A stretch of DNA of 64,000 nt from JAEUIG01 sp046349775 (GCA_046349775.1 JAXMBS010000027.1:6136-70135), one strand, 5' to 3'; counted from the first letter of the stretch, positions 8,165-19,552 are shown. Notes: generated by a model from the letters alone, not told the origin. Made by a program: numbers and translations.

Positions 8165-11100
8165 TCGAGCGCATCATCGAGCTGTCGATCAGGAATCGAT
8201 TCCTGGTGTTGATCCTGGCGGCTGCCATGACCGTCGCTGGAGTCTATGCGCTCTTCAATACGCCGATCGACGCCATCCCCGACCTGAGCGAGACCCAGGT
8301 CATTGTGTTCACCGACTGGATGGGGCGCAGCCCCCGCGAGGTCGAGGACCAGATCACCTACCCGTTGTCGCTCAAGTTGCAGGGGCTGGCCGGCGTGAAG
8401 GCCGTGCGATCGTCGTCCGAGTTCAACTTCTCGATGATCACGATCATCTTCGAGGACGGGATCGACTTCTACTTCGCGCGGCAGCGCGTCACGGAGAAGC
8501 TCAGCCAGGCGGGCACGTTTCTGCCGGCCGGAGTGGTCCCGTATCTGGCGCCGGATGCGACCGCGCTGGGACAGGTGTTCTGGTACACGGTGGAACCGGG
8601 GCCGGACAATCCGATCGACACGTCCCGGCTGTGGGCGCTCAACAAGTTCTATATCGCACCGCAGCTCAATGGCGGCCGGCGTTTCCGACGTCGCCACAGT
8701 CGGGGGCACGCCGCTGGAGTACCAGGAACGACGTCCGCCCGGAAGACCTCCGCGCGTACGGGATCACTCTCGGCGAACTCTACGCTGTTTCGCGAAGCGC
8801 CTGCTGGCCGGCGGCGGTGTCATCCAGAAGAACAACGCCGAGTATCCCCGTGCGCGGCGTCGGCTGGATCCGCGATGTGGCCGACATCGAAACGACCGTC
8901 ATCAAGGAAGTGACACTGCTCTACGTCAAGACGGCGACCGTGCAGCTCGGCGCGCAGTTCCGCCGCAGCGTGTATGAGCGGGGACGGCAACGAAGTCGGG
9001 GGCGTGGTCCTGATGCGTCACAGCGAGAACCCGCTGTCCGTCACCGATCGCGTCAAGGAAAAGATTCCAGGAACTGTGCCCGTTTGCCGGCTTGGCGCAC
9101 ATCGTTCCGGCGTATGACCGCACGCGGCTCATCAAGGGCGCCATCCACACGCTCACCGAAGTGATGTGGCACGAGATGGCGATCGCGTCGATCGCCATTC
9201 TGCTGATTCTCATGCACTTCCGCAGCGTGCTTGTGATTCGTGGCTGCCGCTGTCGGTGCTGTTTTCGTTCCTGCTCATGTGGATGCTGCGAACGCTCGGC
9301 ATCATCGACATTCAGGCCAACATCATGTCGCTGGCCGGCATCACGATCTCGATCGGCATTCTGGTCGACCAGGCGATCGTGATGACCGAGAACGCGACCC
9401 ACCACCTGAAGGCGCACTTCGGCGATCGCAAAGTCCAGGGGGACATTCGCGAGCTGGTCATCGAGCCTTGCCGCACCGTCGGCCGGCCGATCTTCTTTTC
9501 CGTGATGATCATGCTGCTGTCGGCACCGTGCCCGTGTTCGTGCTCAGCGGGGCGCGAAGGAAAGCTGTTTCATCCGCTGGCGTTCACCAAGAGCTTCGCC
9601 ATGATCGGCGTGGCGATCATTTCGGTCACGCTCGTGCCGGCAAGCGATCCCTACGTTTCAAGGGGCATCTCAAGAGCGAGGAAGACAACGCGATCGTCCG
9701 CAGCTTCATTCACATCTACAAGCCGTTCCTGACTTGGGCGCTGCCGCGGTGGAACCTCGTGATCTGGTTCTTCGCGGTGCTGCTGATACTTGCGGCAGGC
9801 ATGTTTCCGCTGCAGGCGCTGTTCGGCCAGGGAGCTTCGAACTGCGTGGCGCAGTCGCGTTCTTGACAGTCTTCGCCACTGTGACCTTCCCGACGGTGAT
9901 CGTAACGCGTGGCATCGGCTGGCAGGGCGCTGTCGCTGCTCAGCCTGATCGTGATCGGCGTCTGGGCGTACCACTTCCAGAAAATCGGCGTGGCGTTCAT
10001 GCCGGCCCTTGACGAAGGTACGACGCTCGATATGCCGGTCACGGTTCCACGGGCCAGCGTCACGCAATCCGCCGATGATCTGAAAGCTGCGTGATGCCTT
10101 GCTGGCGGGTTTCCTGAAGTCGAGTCGGTGATCGGTAAGGCCATGCCGATACTCCGACCGACCCGGGCGCCGCTGGACATGGTCGAAACATTCGTCAACT
10201 TCCGCCCAGCGGAACACTGGCCGGCGCCGCGTGCGCTATGACGACGCCCTACACAGACGGAGCTGCACTGAACCTGCCGCAGCAGCAGGGATACGTGCGG
10301 CCGCCGAACGATCCGGCCGAGCATCAGGAATCTGCTGAACGACGCCACGCAGAAGGCCATTGAACGCCTCGACGAGATCCTGCGTGAGCTGGCGTTACTG
10401 CGGTTCCAGGAGTTCGAGAGTGAACTCGAGACCGAGACCACGCAGTTCGCCATCACGCGGACGCTTAGCCGGTTCCGCAAGGCGGGCGACATCACGTGGT
10501 CCAATCCCGAGGACGAAGACCGCACGTCGCGCCGCCTGACGGCAAAACTCACGCCTGTCGTCGGACGCTGGCTCGCACGCAATCCGGTACTCGAAGACAT
10601 CTCGCGGTTGACGCAAACGGTGGCTCTGGACCTGCAGGAGCGCGGACTGATCAACGACATCGTCGACGCGCTGCAGCTCAAGGGACTGGTTCCCGGAACG
10701 GATCGCAAGGCAGGCCCTCGAGTCGCTGGGTGCCCAGCGTCAGACCTTCGACACGGTCCTGCTCGACGACGTGGCGACGGCGCGGTTGAACCTTGGGGAG
10801 GACCGCGCCCGGCAGATCAACTGGGAAGCCGTTCGATCGCGGCATCGAAGCCTATACGGCCTACGCACTGGAAGAAGTCGCGCGTGCGGCCGTGGACGTC
10901 CGAACTGCAGACGAAGGGCGGGCGTGGAGCAACTGCAGTGGCTGGAGCTGCCGCCTCGCCCAGATCCAGCTCGGCCAGCCGGCGGACGCCAGCCGAGCAT
11001 TGAACGGTTCGCCGCCGTGCAGTCGGCTGCCGAACAGCCGTTCCGCAACAGCGTGTTCTTCTGGCCACGCAAGACCGGCCCTGGCGAGACCTCGTCGATG

Positions 11101-12521
11101 ACGAAATGGGCCGCGTCCTGCAAGTCCCGGGCTGGAGCAACATCTTCACGCAGCCGATCATCAACCGCATTGAAATGCTCTCCACCGGCGTACGGACCGA
11201 CATCGGGGTCAAGGTCTTCGGCCTGGACCCGAAACGGATCGACCGTGTCTGCAAGCAACATCGAAACCGTGCTGCACGCCGCCGGGCGCCCGCGACATGA
11301 TCGCCGCGCCGATCATGGGCGGCTACCTTGCAGATCGACATCAATCGCGAACAGGCGGCTTCTCGCTACGGAATTTCGGTGGAGGACATCCAGAACGATC
11401 AGCGCCTGCGCTCGCCGGCCGCGCCGTCACGTTTACCGTCGAAAAGGGGAACGATTCCCGGTCCGCATTCCGCGCCCCGCGTATCGCGAGGCCGACAGCA
11501 ACCGCAGGTTGCTGATCAGTCCGGCAACATGCTCATCACCGTCGCTGGTGATGGCAATGCCGGCATGGCCAACGCTGATAATGGCTCTTCAGATTCTCCG
11601 CGCGGCGGGGAACTGTCGCCGGCCCGGACCGCGCCGCCGGCGGAGCATCTGGCCACGCCGGGTCAGCGCATTCGCAGCCGCCCGCTGATTCCACCTGGAG
11701 CCGCTGGCCGATGTGGCAACGGTAGCTATCCCGCGATGATCAAGAGCGAAAAACGGGCCGACTGCTCAACTACGTCACCCCAACGCGTGCGGCCGCGACA
11801 TCGTGGGATTCGTCGATGAAAGGCAGCGCGTCGTCAGCCAGAAGGTCCGCCTGCCGGAAGGGGTGCACATCGAGTGGAGCGGCGAGTTCGAGCACCAGGT
11901 CCGCGCGGCCCGCACGCTGCGATTCGTCTTCCCGGCGGTGATTGTGCTGATCTTCGTGACTCTACATGACGTATCACGATCTGGCCGACGCGGTGCTGAT
12001 GATGCTGGCTGTTCCGAGGTCGCCGGGGAGTGCCTTCAGCGCTGCTCTTCCCGAAAGTCATGCAGGGCTGGCACGCGCCGCCGATGGACTTCCAGCGTCG
12101 CGGTGTGGGTGGGGTTCATCGCGTGTTTCGGCATGGCGACGGAAACCGGCATCATCATGCTCGTCTATCTGCGAGAAGCGATCGAAAAGCGCGGCGGACT
12201 GGAGAACATTCAGTCGCTGGAGGAACTGCGCCAGGCGGTCATCGAAGGCGCTGTGCACCGCCTGCGTCCCAAGCTGCTCACCGAGGGAGTCGCCATTCTG
12301 GCGATCTTCCTGACGAAATGGCCAAGGGAGTCGGCGGCGAAATCCTCGCGCCGATGGCCTTGCCGGTGCTGGGGGGGCTACTGATCTCTGACGAAGTGGT
12401 CGACCTGTTCCTGCCCGTGCGGTTCTACTGGGTCCGGCGCAACCGCTGGCTGAAGCTTCAGGAGCAACAGGAGCGAGTTCGGGAGAGTTCGACGGTCGAG
12501 GTTCGTCAGCAGCGATCTTGA
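8161..12521 (+). pseudogene. CusA/CzcA-like heavy-metal RND pump, frame-broken, with a large inserted domain
   Basis: Inner-membrane proton-driven pump. It starts at ATG 8161, overlapping the adaptor stop by 4 bases, with IIELSIRNRFLVLILAAAMT and the family-typical PIDAIPDLSETQVIVFTDW. Later pieces, in changing frames, include IDIQANIMSLAGITISIGIL (about 9305), FMPALDEGTTLDMPVTVPRA (about 9998), INRIEMLSTGVRTDIGVKVF (about 11160), FGMATETGIIMLVYLREAIE (about 12129) and a C-terminus DLFLPVRFYWVRRN. At least ten frame changes are needed. At about 4.36 kb it is roughly 1 kb longer than usual for CusA. Most of the excess is a charged, helical insert at about 10225-11070, inside the second periplasmic porter region. 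Orientation and order with the adaptor and TolC-like gene identify a CusCBA/CzcCBA-type system; the metal cannot be read. Confidence 0.85.
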
Positions 12522-13176
12522 GCTGCACCCCGTAACGTAGTTTCGTCCACAGTTCTCGGTGCAGAGCCGTCGCTGCTGGTAACCGCCGTAATTCGCATTG
12601 ACGGTAACGACGCGGCGCTTCGAAATGTCCAAGAAATTCGCCAGCTGCACACCGGCTCGACGGAATGCTGATTCGCAGCAGCTCGCTCCGCCTGACACGC
12701 CGATGCAACTTCTCAGCAGCCCGACAATGGCAGCAACGGCTACGCCGCGACCCTGCCGTACGACTGGCGCGGGCCTGACCGAAGTCCAGAAGCCTCGGGG
12801 CGAGACAACGTTTCAAATCGTCTGCCAGCCAGTTGTCCAGGTACAATTGCGATTCGCGCGACAGCGACGCCGGCGTCTGATCGCAGCGAGTCGCGACGGC
12901 CTGGGAAGTCCGCAATGCCCACAGCGATCCCGCCGCGCGCGATGCCAGAAATGACCAGCGCCTGATCGGCTGTTCCATGAGCTTTTCCTGTGACTGCGTG
13001 CCGGCCGCGTTGCCACTGGCAACAGCCTCGAACCCGCGCTGCTCTCGGTCAATTGCGCCGACGTCTCATGCCGCAGCCGGCATAAGCTGGACCCGCAGAG
13101 AGGCTATTGCCATAGTCTGGGAATGGAAGGACGCACGACGAGTGGGCGAAGTCTGGCAGACCTCTGGGAACCCGTC
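12522..13176. other. Gene-poor stretch of uncertain content
   Basis: Open frames exist on both strands (for example 12598-12954 plus; 12378-12698 and 12058-12978 minus), but none shows a signal peptide, known motif or ribosome-binding site. Given the frame damage nearby, a broken small gene cannot be excluded. Confidence 0.3.
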
Positions 13177-15557
13177 ATGCGGTACTCGTGGTTCAGGTTG
13201 CCGGCAGATCGGATGGTGTCCCCTTACCATCGAAAACAGTTCCGGGCCAGGCTGCAGCGACTCCTGATCCTGGTCTTCCTCGGAACGATCAGCACACCGG
13301 CGATTGCTGAGGACTGGCCACAGTGGCGAGGGCCGCGACGCGATGCCGTCTCACGGGAGGTCGGATTGCTCGCCGAATGGCCGATGGTGTCCGCCCCTCG
13401 CGTGGCGGGCGATCGGAGTTGGGGCGGGCTACGCCAGCGTCGCCGCCGCAATCGTGTCTACACGATCGGCCAGCAGGGGACGGACCTGTTGGCGATCGCA
13501 CTTCTACGAGTCAACTGGGGAAGTCGTCTGGAGTCGCAAGATCGGCGAGACGCCGCAATCTCAGCCTTGACGCCAACCGCCGATGGCGACCACCTGTATG
13601 GCCCTCGACCCGGACGGCGAACTCATTTGCCTCGATCTGGAAACCGGCGACCGTGTGTGGCGGTTACAGCCTTCGTGGACGGATTTTGGGCGGACGAATG
13701 ATGTCGGGGCGCGGTTACGGCGAATCGCCGCTGGTCGACGGCGAACGGCTGATCTGTTCGCCGGGTGGCCCAGACGCTGCCCTGGTCGCCCTCAACAAGG
13801 GCACCGGCGACGGCCCGGCAGTACGGGTCCCGGAGCTCGGCCCGGCCGGCCGGGAGGGCATGGGTTTCTCCTCGATTGTCGTCACCGAGATCGCGGGGGT
13901 CCGACAATACGTGCAGCTCACCGGCCGCGGTCTTGTGGGCGTCGACGCCCGCAACGGACGCTGGCTGTGGGGCTATAACGGAATCAGCAATGACACAGCG
14001 AACATCCCCACGCCGGTTGTCCGTAACGATCTGGTGTTTGCCGCCAATGGCTACAACGCCGGCAGCGTCCTGTTGAGAATTGCGCCCGAGGCAGGGCAGG
14101 ATCCTCACAGCGCGAATTGGCATGCCGAACCCGTCTATGTCCTGAAGGGAGGTCAGTTCCAGAATCATCACGGCGGCGTGGCGCTGGTGGGGGACCTCAT
14201 CTACGGCGGCCACGGAAGCAATAATGGATTGCCCACATGTCTGGAGTTCGCGACCGGACGCATCCGTTGGAAGCAGCGCGGGCCGGGTGTCGGATCGGCC
14301 GCCGTCGTCGTCGCGGACGGTTGCCTGTACTTTCGATATCAGAACGGCCTGGTTGCGCTGCTTGCGCCAGGGGAAGAGACCTTCGAACTCCGTGGCACAA
14401 TGCAGATCCCGGGCGCCGGCGGGGACAGCTGGTCGCATCCTGTCGTCGCCAACGGCCGAATGTACCTGCGCGAACAGGACACGCTGTGGGTCTACGACGT
14501 GCGTCGTGATGCCGGGGCTGAGCCGAGGCCCGCCGCGGGCACACCGGCGCTGTCGGCGGAACTCGCTGCACTGCAGGAACTGGGGGCCTCGATCGAACCG
14601 CTGACCGGTGAAACGCCGCCCCTGTATCGGTATGCCGAGACGGTACAGATGGCGCAAATCCGTCGCCGGTCGATGTCATCCGGCTGCATGCCGGCCAGCT
14701 CAATTCTGACGGAACGCTCGCCGCAGACTGCCGTGGCTGCAAGCGGTCACAGTGCCGGTGATCCTCGATTTTCGAGGGACACACCTCTCCGAGGCCGGAT
14801 GCGCGCAACTGCCGACGATTCCGCGCGTCGTCGGGCTCAACCGAACTCTGTCGGAAATCTCCGACGACGGCTGGACGAGCTGTCGTCAATCTCCGGTCTG
14901 CGGGTCCTGATTCTGGCCGGCACAAACGTCAGTGCCGCCGGCCTGGAACATCTGAAGCCGCTGAAACAACTGGTGGCACTCGATCTGGAGGTGTGCGACG
15001 CGATCACGGATGCCGCATGTGCACAACTGCAGGACTGGGCACAACTGCGGGCACTCGTCTTGAAGAAATCCGGTTTTGAGCGCGAGCGTGTGACCGACCG
15101 CGGACTTGAGCACCTGGTCCGGCTGGGGCGTCTCGAACAACTGAACCTGTATGGCAATCAGATCACGGATGCAGGCCTGGTGCACCTGCAGGGGCTCACG
15201 GCCCTGCGAAAACTGGACTTGAGTCTGCTACCGATCACCGATATTGGGATCGCCCATCTACAGACCTTGCAGGAATTGCAAAGCCTCGAGCTGCTCTACT
15301 CTGCGGGGTTTGCGGGTCCGACGCTCACTGACGCCATGACAGACTCGCTGATGTCGCTCTCCCGACTGACATCGCTGAACCTCACAGGCGCCCGGTTGAC
15401 AGACACGGGCCTGGTGCGTCTACAACACCTGCGCGAGCTGAAATCGCTGCAAGTCGTCGGCACGCAAGTCACGGATTCCGGGGTTCGAGCATTGAAGAAA
15501 GCGCTCCCGGAATGCAATGTTGTCGTTGCATTGTCCGACGAAATACCCGGCCCATAG
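13177..15557 (+). pseudogene. Secreted PQQ-like beta-propeller protein fused to leucine-rich repeats, frame-broken
   Basis: ATG 13177 opens a protein with signal peptide LQRLLILVFLGTISTPAIAE followed by DWPQWRGPRRDAV, the standard start of planctomycete PQQ-like outer proteins. Several frame changes lie between about 13395 and 13710, where the pieces TGEVVWSRKIGETPQSQP and DPDGELICLDLETGDRVW belong to the propeller. From about 13710 the frame is stable: GRGYGESPLVDGERLICSPG, GRGLVGVDARNGRWLWGYNG and later blades. A pair of opposite frame changes near 14655 and 14870 brackets a conserved stretch (AGQLNSDGTLAADCRGWLQ). The C-terminal third is a run of leucine-rich repeats with VTDRGLEHLVRLGRLEQL, ITDAGLVHLQGLTALRKL and LTDTGLVRLQHLRELKSL. 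Likely a periplasmic or cell-surface protein-interaction scaffold; no enzyme residues seen. Confidence 0.8.
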
Positions 15558-15589
15558 ACACGGTCGATTCCTCAACCTGGCCCACTTCC

Positions 15590-17638
15590 ATGAAGCAAGC
15601 AATTGTTGGATGCGTCTGCGCAACAGCTGTGTTCGTTGCATCGCAGCTGTCGGCGGATGACGCACCGGCGACGAAGCTCACGTCGGGCATCGACATGTCG
15701 GGTCTCGACAGATCGATGCGACCGCAGGACGACTTTTACCGGTACGTGAACGGCGGCTGGATCGACAAGACCGAGATCCCGGCAGACAAGAGCCGATGGG
15801 GCAGCTTTTACATCCTCCGCGAGGAGAGCGCCAAACAGCAGCGCGAGATCATCGAGCAGCTCGCTGGCGAGAAGGACCTGCCGGCCGGCTCCGAACAACG
15901 GAAGATTGCCGACCTGTTTGCGAGTCTGATGGACGAAAAACTCGCCAATGAGCTCGGCGCAAAACCCGTCCAGCCGCAGCTCAAGCTCATCGACAGCATC
16001 ACGAGTGTCAAGGAACTTGTCCGCGTCATCAGCGAGCTGGAACGGCAAGGCGTGTCCGGCCCGTTCGGGGCTTTCATCGACGTCGATTCGCGCAACGCCA
16101 CGGAATACGCCGTCTACATCACCCAGTCGGGACTCGGGCTGCCGAACCGGAACTACTACCTGCAGGAGGGCGAGAAATTCGAAGAAATCCGCAAGCGCTA
16201 TCCGGATTACATCGCGAAATTGTTCGCACTCGCCGGTCTGGCGGAGGGGTCCGGCCGCGGGCGGGCCGAGTCCGTCTTGGCACTCGAAATGAAGATCGCA
16301 CAGGCGCAGTGGCCGCCCGAAGACAGCCGCGATGCGACGAAGACCGACAATCGCTTTGCGATTGCCGAGCTCGGCCGGGTCAGCCACGAGATCAACTGGA
16401 CGGGCTACCTCGACGGAATGGGGATGACTGGCCGGATCAACAGCCTGTTTGTCCGGGAACCGACCTACATCGAGAAGCTCGGCGAACTTCTGGAGCAGGC
16501 AGCTCTCGACGACTGGAAGAGCTACTTGCGGTTCCGTGTCCTCAACAGTGCTGCGTCCTGGCTGTCGGACGACTTCGTGCAGACGGAGTTCGAGTTCTTT
16601 GGCAAGCTCGTCAACGGCCTGGAGGAAATGGAGCCGCGCTGGCAGCGGGCCGTGCGCGTCGTGGACCGTGCCATGGGCGAGGCGGTTGGCAAAGTCTATG
16701 TCGAACGGCACTTCTCACCGGACGCAAAGAAGCGGATGGACGAGCTGGTCGCCAACCTGCTGAAGGCGTTCCAGACCTCCTTGCACGGACTTGAATGGAT
16801 GTCGGCCGACACCAAGGCCAAGGCCGAAGAAAAGCGGATCAAGCTCACGACCAAGATCGGCTATCCCGACAAGTGGAAGGACTACTCTGCGCTCGAGATC
16901 CGCCGCGACGATCCCGTGGGAAATATCATGCGGGCGCAAGCGTGGGAATACGACCGGCAGCTCGCACGTCTGGGCGAACCGGTCGATCGGACCGAATGGT
17001 TCATGACACCGCAGACGGTCAACGCCTATCACAATCCGCAGATGAACGAAATCGTGTTTCCGGCGGCGATCCTGCAGCCGCCGTTCTTCAACCCGGAAGC
17101 GGACGACGCCGTCAACTACGGCGGCATCGGGGCGGTGATCGGACACGAGACTGGTCACGCATTCGATGACCAGGGCCGCAAGACGGACGGCAATGGTAAC
17201 CTGCACGACTGGTGGACCGAGAAGGACGCAGAGGCGTTCAAGGGTCGGGCGCAGGCGCTGGTCGATCAATACAACGCCTACGAGCCGCTGCCGGGTCTGC
17301 GCGTCAATGGTCAACTGACGCTGGGAGAAAACATCGGCGACCTCACCGGCCTGTATATCGCCTACAAGGCCTACAAGATGTCGCTCGGCGGCAAGCCGGC
17401 GCCGATCATCGATGGATTAACGGGAGACCAGCGGTTCTTCATGGGTTTCGCCCAGATTTGGCGCTCAAAGAGCCGCGATGAAGCCATCCGCCGCCAGGTC
17501 CTGACCGATCCGCACTCGCCGGCCCAGTTCCGGGCGAACGGCCCGCTACGGAACTTCGGCCCGTTCTATGAGGCGTTTGGCGTCAAACCGGGGGACGGAA
17601 TGTTCTTGCCAGGGGAGGCCAGGATTCAGATCTGGTAG
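15590..17638 (+). CDS. M13 family zinc metallopeptidase (neprilysin/PepO-like)
   Basis: A 682-residue exported endopeptidase. ATG 15590 gives a signal peptide (MKQAIVGCVCATAVFVASQL); the open frame extends further upstream (15512) but overlaps the previous gene. The N-terminal M13 domain begins DDFYRYVNGGWIDKTEIPAD. The catalytic domain has NAYHNPQMNEIVFPAAILQP, the zinc motif HETGH at about residue 518 (two His ligands and the catalytic Glu), DDQGRKTDGNGNLHDWW, and GENIGDLTG at about 579 carrying the third zinc ligand Glu (usual family form GENIAD). The C-terminus has FAQIWRSKSRDEA and ends in IQIW, close to the usual CxxW end but without the cysteine. Length is normal for the family. The expected role is cleavage of peptides shorter than about 50 residues in the periplasm. 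Confidence 0.95.
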   Translation: MKQAIVGCVCATAVFVASQLSADDAPATKLTSGIDMSGLDRSMRPQDDFYRYVNGGWIDKTEIPADKSRWGSFYILREESAKQQREIIEQLAGEKDLPAGSEQRKIADLFASLMDEKLANELGAKPVQPQLKLIDSITSVKELVRVISELERQGVSGPFGAFIDVDSRNATEYAVYITQSGLGLPNRNYYLQEGEKFEEIRKRYPDYIAKLFALAGLAEGSGRGRAESVLALEMKIAQAQWPPEDSRDATKTDNRFAIAELGRVSHEINWTGYLDGMGMTGRINSLFVREPTYIEKLGELLEQAALDDWKSYLRFRVLNSAASWLSDDFVQTEFEFFGKLVNGLEEMEPRWQRAVRVVDRAMGEAVGKVYVERHFSPDAKKRMDELVANLLKAFQTSLHGLEWMSADTKAKAEEKRIKLTTKIGYPDKWKDYSALEIRRDDPVGNIMRAQAWEYDRQLARLGEPVDRTEWFMTPQTVNAYHNPQMNEIVFPAAILQPPFFNPEADDAVNYGGIGAVIGHETGHAFDDQGRKTDGNGNLHDWWTEKDAEAFKGRAQALVDQYNAYEPLPGLRVNGQLTLGENIGDLTGLYIAYKAYKMSLGGKPAPIIDGLTGDQRFFMGFAQIWRSKSRDEAIRRQVLTDPHSPAQFRANGPLRNFGPFYEAFGVKPGDGMFLPGEARIQIW

Positions 17639-17999
17639 ATAGCGCTCGAATCGAGCACGGAAGATCGAAATCTGCGCACAACAGCGTCGCAGGCCGTGCC
17701 GCAGGAATCCCTGGAGTTTTGCACTCGCCTCGCACCCGATTTTGACGACGGTTCATCCCGAGCGAAGTGCGGACGCAGAGGCGGTTTCAAAGGATCAGGG
17801 ACAATCTTGTGGGAGGCCGATCCCTGCCAGCCGGGAGAGCCGCTACAAAAAGAAGAGCTTTCTCTACGATCCGGCTCGGCGGGAGCCTCGCCCTCCCGGT
17901 TTTGAAAGGCCGTCTAGTACAATCTGGAGATCGGTGAGCAAGCATTACTCTCCGGCCGGATGGTTTCAGGCGCCCTGTCGGCCAGGGCGCTTGGGCGGA
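17639..17999. other. Gene-free stretch with a GC-rich repeat
   Basis: No gene seen. The stretch includes the GC-rich repeat described at 17882-17898 and should contain the promoter of the kinase gene. No clear sigma70-type boxes stand out. Confidence 0.4.
17882..17898 (-). repeat. GC-rich repeat, copy also found inside truB
   Basis: The minus strand reads CGGGAGGGCGAGGCTCC, identical over 17 nt to the plus strand at 56291-56307. This sequence type is a familiar planctomycete dispersed repeat, to my recollection. Confidence 0.65.
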
Positions 18000-19550
18000 A
18001 TGACGCCTCCTGAAGGTGCGGGCCCAGGCCGGCGACGGGCGGTTGACTTTGCGAGCGGAAGTGCAGTTGTGGACAGAGCACGGAAAACCAGCGACGAGCG
18101 CGGACCGACGGGCTCCAATACAAACCGCTGGATCTGGCCCTTCGAATTGCTGGAGCAGATCGGCGAAGGGGGCATGGGAGTGGTGTACCGGGCGCGGTAC
18201 GTCGTCAATAACCGGGAAGTCGCGGTCAAGATCCTCCCCAAGGACGTGACCGACAAGACGGCCCTCGCTCGATTCGAACGCGAAACGGAAGTCCTCAAGG
18301 ACCTGAAGCATCCCAACATCGTCCGCAGCTTCGGCGGTGTGTGTGAGGACAAGTGCCGATTCTACGCGATGGAGCTGGTCGAAGGCGGCTCGCTGGACGA
18401 CATGATCCAGCGACGTGGCCGCCTTTCGTCGGAACAGGTGATGGAGTATGCGCTCCAGATGTGCGCGGCGCTGGAATGTTCTCATAAGCAGGGGATTGTC
18501 CATCGCGACGTCAAACCTGCAAATTTCCTGATCGCGTCGAACGGGCAGCTGAAGCTGAGCGACTTCGGCCTGGCGAGCGTCGCCAGCCAGCGAAAGATCA
18601 CTCAGCCAGGCAAAACTGCTGGCACGTTCCTGTACATGGCTCCTGAGCAGATCAAAGGACAGGAAGTCACTCCGCGCACCGATCTGTATGCCCTCGGATG
18701 CGTCCTGTTCGAAATGATGACCGGCAAACCGCCGTTCGCCGCCGAGACGCCGGCGGCGATGCTCAACAAGCACATCAGCGAGCCGGCCCCGCGTGTCTCC
18801 GCAACCTTGATGGATTGCCCGGCCGTACTCGATCGGCTCGTCGAACGGCTGCTCGAGAAAGATCCGGCCAAGCGTCCACAGTCGGCGCTGGAAGTGGCCC
18901 GCGAGCTGCGCAGTGTCAGTCAGACCGTGACGGTCGCGCCGACCCGAAAGCGGATCGGCGGCCAGACAACCGTCGGCAATCAGCCGATGGAAATGCCGAC
19001 CTACCGCACCACGACCACGCCGGCGATAGAAACACCGATTTTTTCCTCGCGGATCTTGGCGCTGCTGTTGTTCGCGACCACGGTCGTCGCCGGGCTTGCC
19101 ATCGTTTCCGCGCTGATCGAGCACAACGCCTGGCAGACTGAGAGCGAACATGCCCGCCAGTCGGAAGCGATGTGGATTGAAACCGCCACCCATTCCGACT
19201 CCAAAGTCCGGATGATGGCATTGAAAAACCTGGCACAATTGACCGGCGCCAGCGAGCAGGTCAGTGAAGCAGTGATCCACGGACTGACCGACCAATCGAT
19301 CGAAGTGCGTACAGCGGTCGTGGAGGCCGTTGGCGAAACGGGCCATAGTGGAGACGTCTATCTCACGGAATTGAAACGATTGCAGCAGCACGACGAGCTC
19401 GAGCAGATCCGCACGCTCGCTACGGCCTCGATGAAGAAGATTCAATCGGCTCCCGAGCCTCCCACGAGTCGCTGGCCGGCGATCGCAGCCGCGCTCGTCG
19501 TCGTTGTCGGGGCACTTGTGTGGTTTTTCGGATTGAGGCACGATTCGTGA
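18000..19550 (+). CDS. Membrane Ser/Thr protein kinase with HEAT-like repeats
   Basis: A protein of about 516 residues from ATG 18000; the frame is open further upstream (17742) through repeat-like sequence, so I prefer this ATG. The kinase domain has the glycine loop IGEGGMGVVYRARY, the lysine in VAVKILP, catalytic loop HRDVKPANFLI, DFG in KLSDFGLAS and APEQ in the activation segment. All catalytic residues are present. After a linker rich in Thr comes a membrane helix (ILALLLFATTVVAGLAIVSA), then about 100 residues with HEAT-like helical pairs (KVRMMALKNLAQLTGASEQV, IEVRTAVVEAVGETG), and a second membrane helix (IAAALVVVVGALVWFFG) at the C-terminus. Hanks-type kinases with varied sensor parts are numerous in planctomycetes. 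The substrate is unknown; a periplasmic HEAT segment could act as a sensor. Confidence 0.92.
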   Translation: MTPPEGAGPGRRRAVDFASGSAVVDRARKTSDERGPTGSNTNRWIWPFELLEQIGEGGMGVVYRARYVVNNREVAVKILPKDVTDKTALARFERETEVLKDLKHPNIVRSFGGVCEDKCRFYAMELVEGGSLDDMIQRRGRLSSEQVMEYALQMCAALECSHKQGIVHRDVKPANFLIASNGQLKLSDFGLASVASQRKITQPGKTAGTFLYMAPEQIKGQEVTPRTDLYALGCVLFEMMTGKPPFAAETPAAMLNKHISEPAPRVSATLMDCPAVLDRLVERLLEKDPAKRPQSALEVARELRSVSQTVTVAPTRKRIGGQTTVGNQPMEMPTYRTTTTPAIETPIFSSRILALLLFATTVVAGLAIVSALIEHNAWQTESEHARQSEAMWIETATHSDSKVRMMALKNLAQLTGASEQVSEAVIHGLTDQSIEVRTAVVEAVGETGHSGDVYLTELKRLQQHDELEQIRTLATASMKKIQSAPEPPTSRWPAIAAALVVVVGALVWFFGLRHDS

Positions 19551-19552
19551 TT

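Noticed and set aside
12058..12978. Minus-strand open frame of 306 codons after the pump gene
   Set aside because: Overlaps the end of the pump; no signal peptide, motif or ribosome-binding site. Kept only as an uncertain region.
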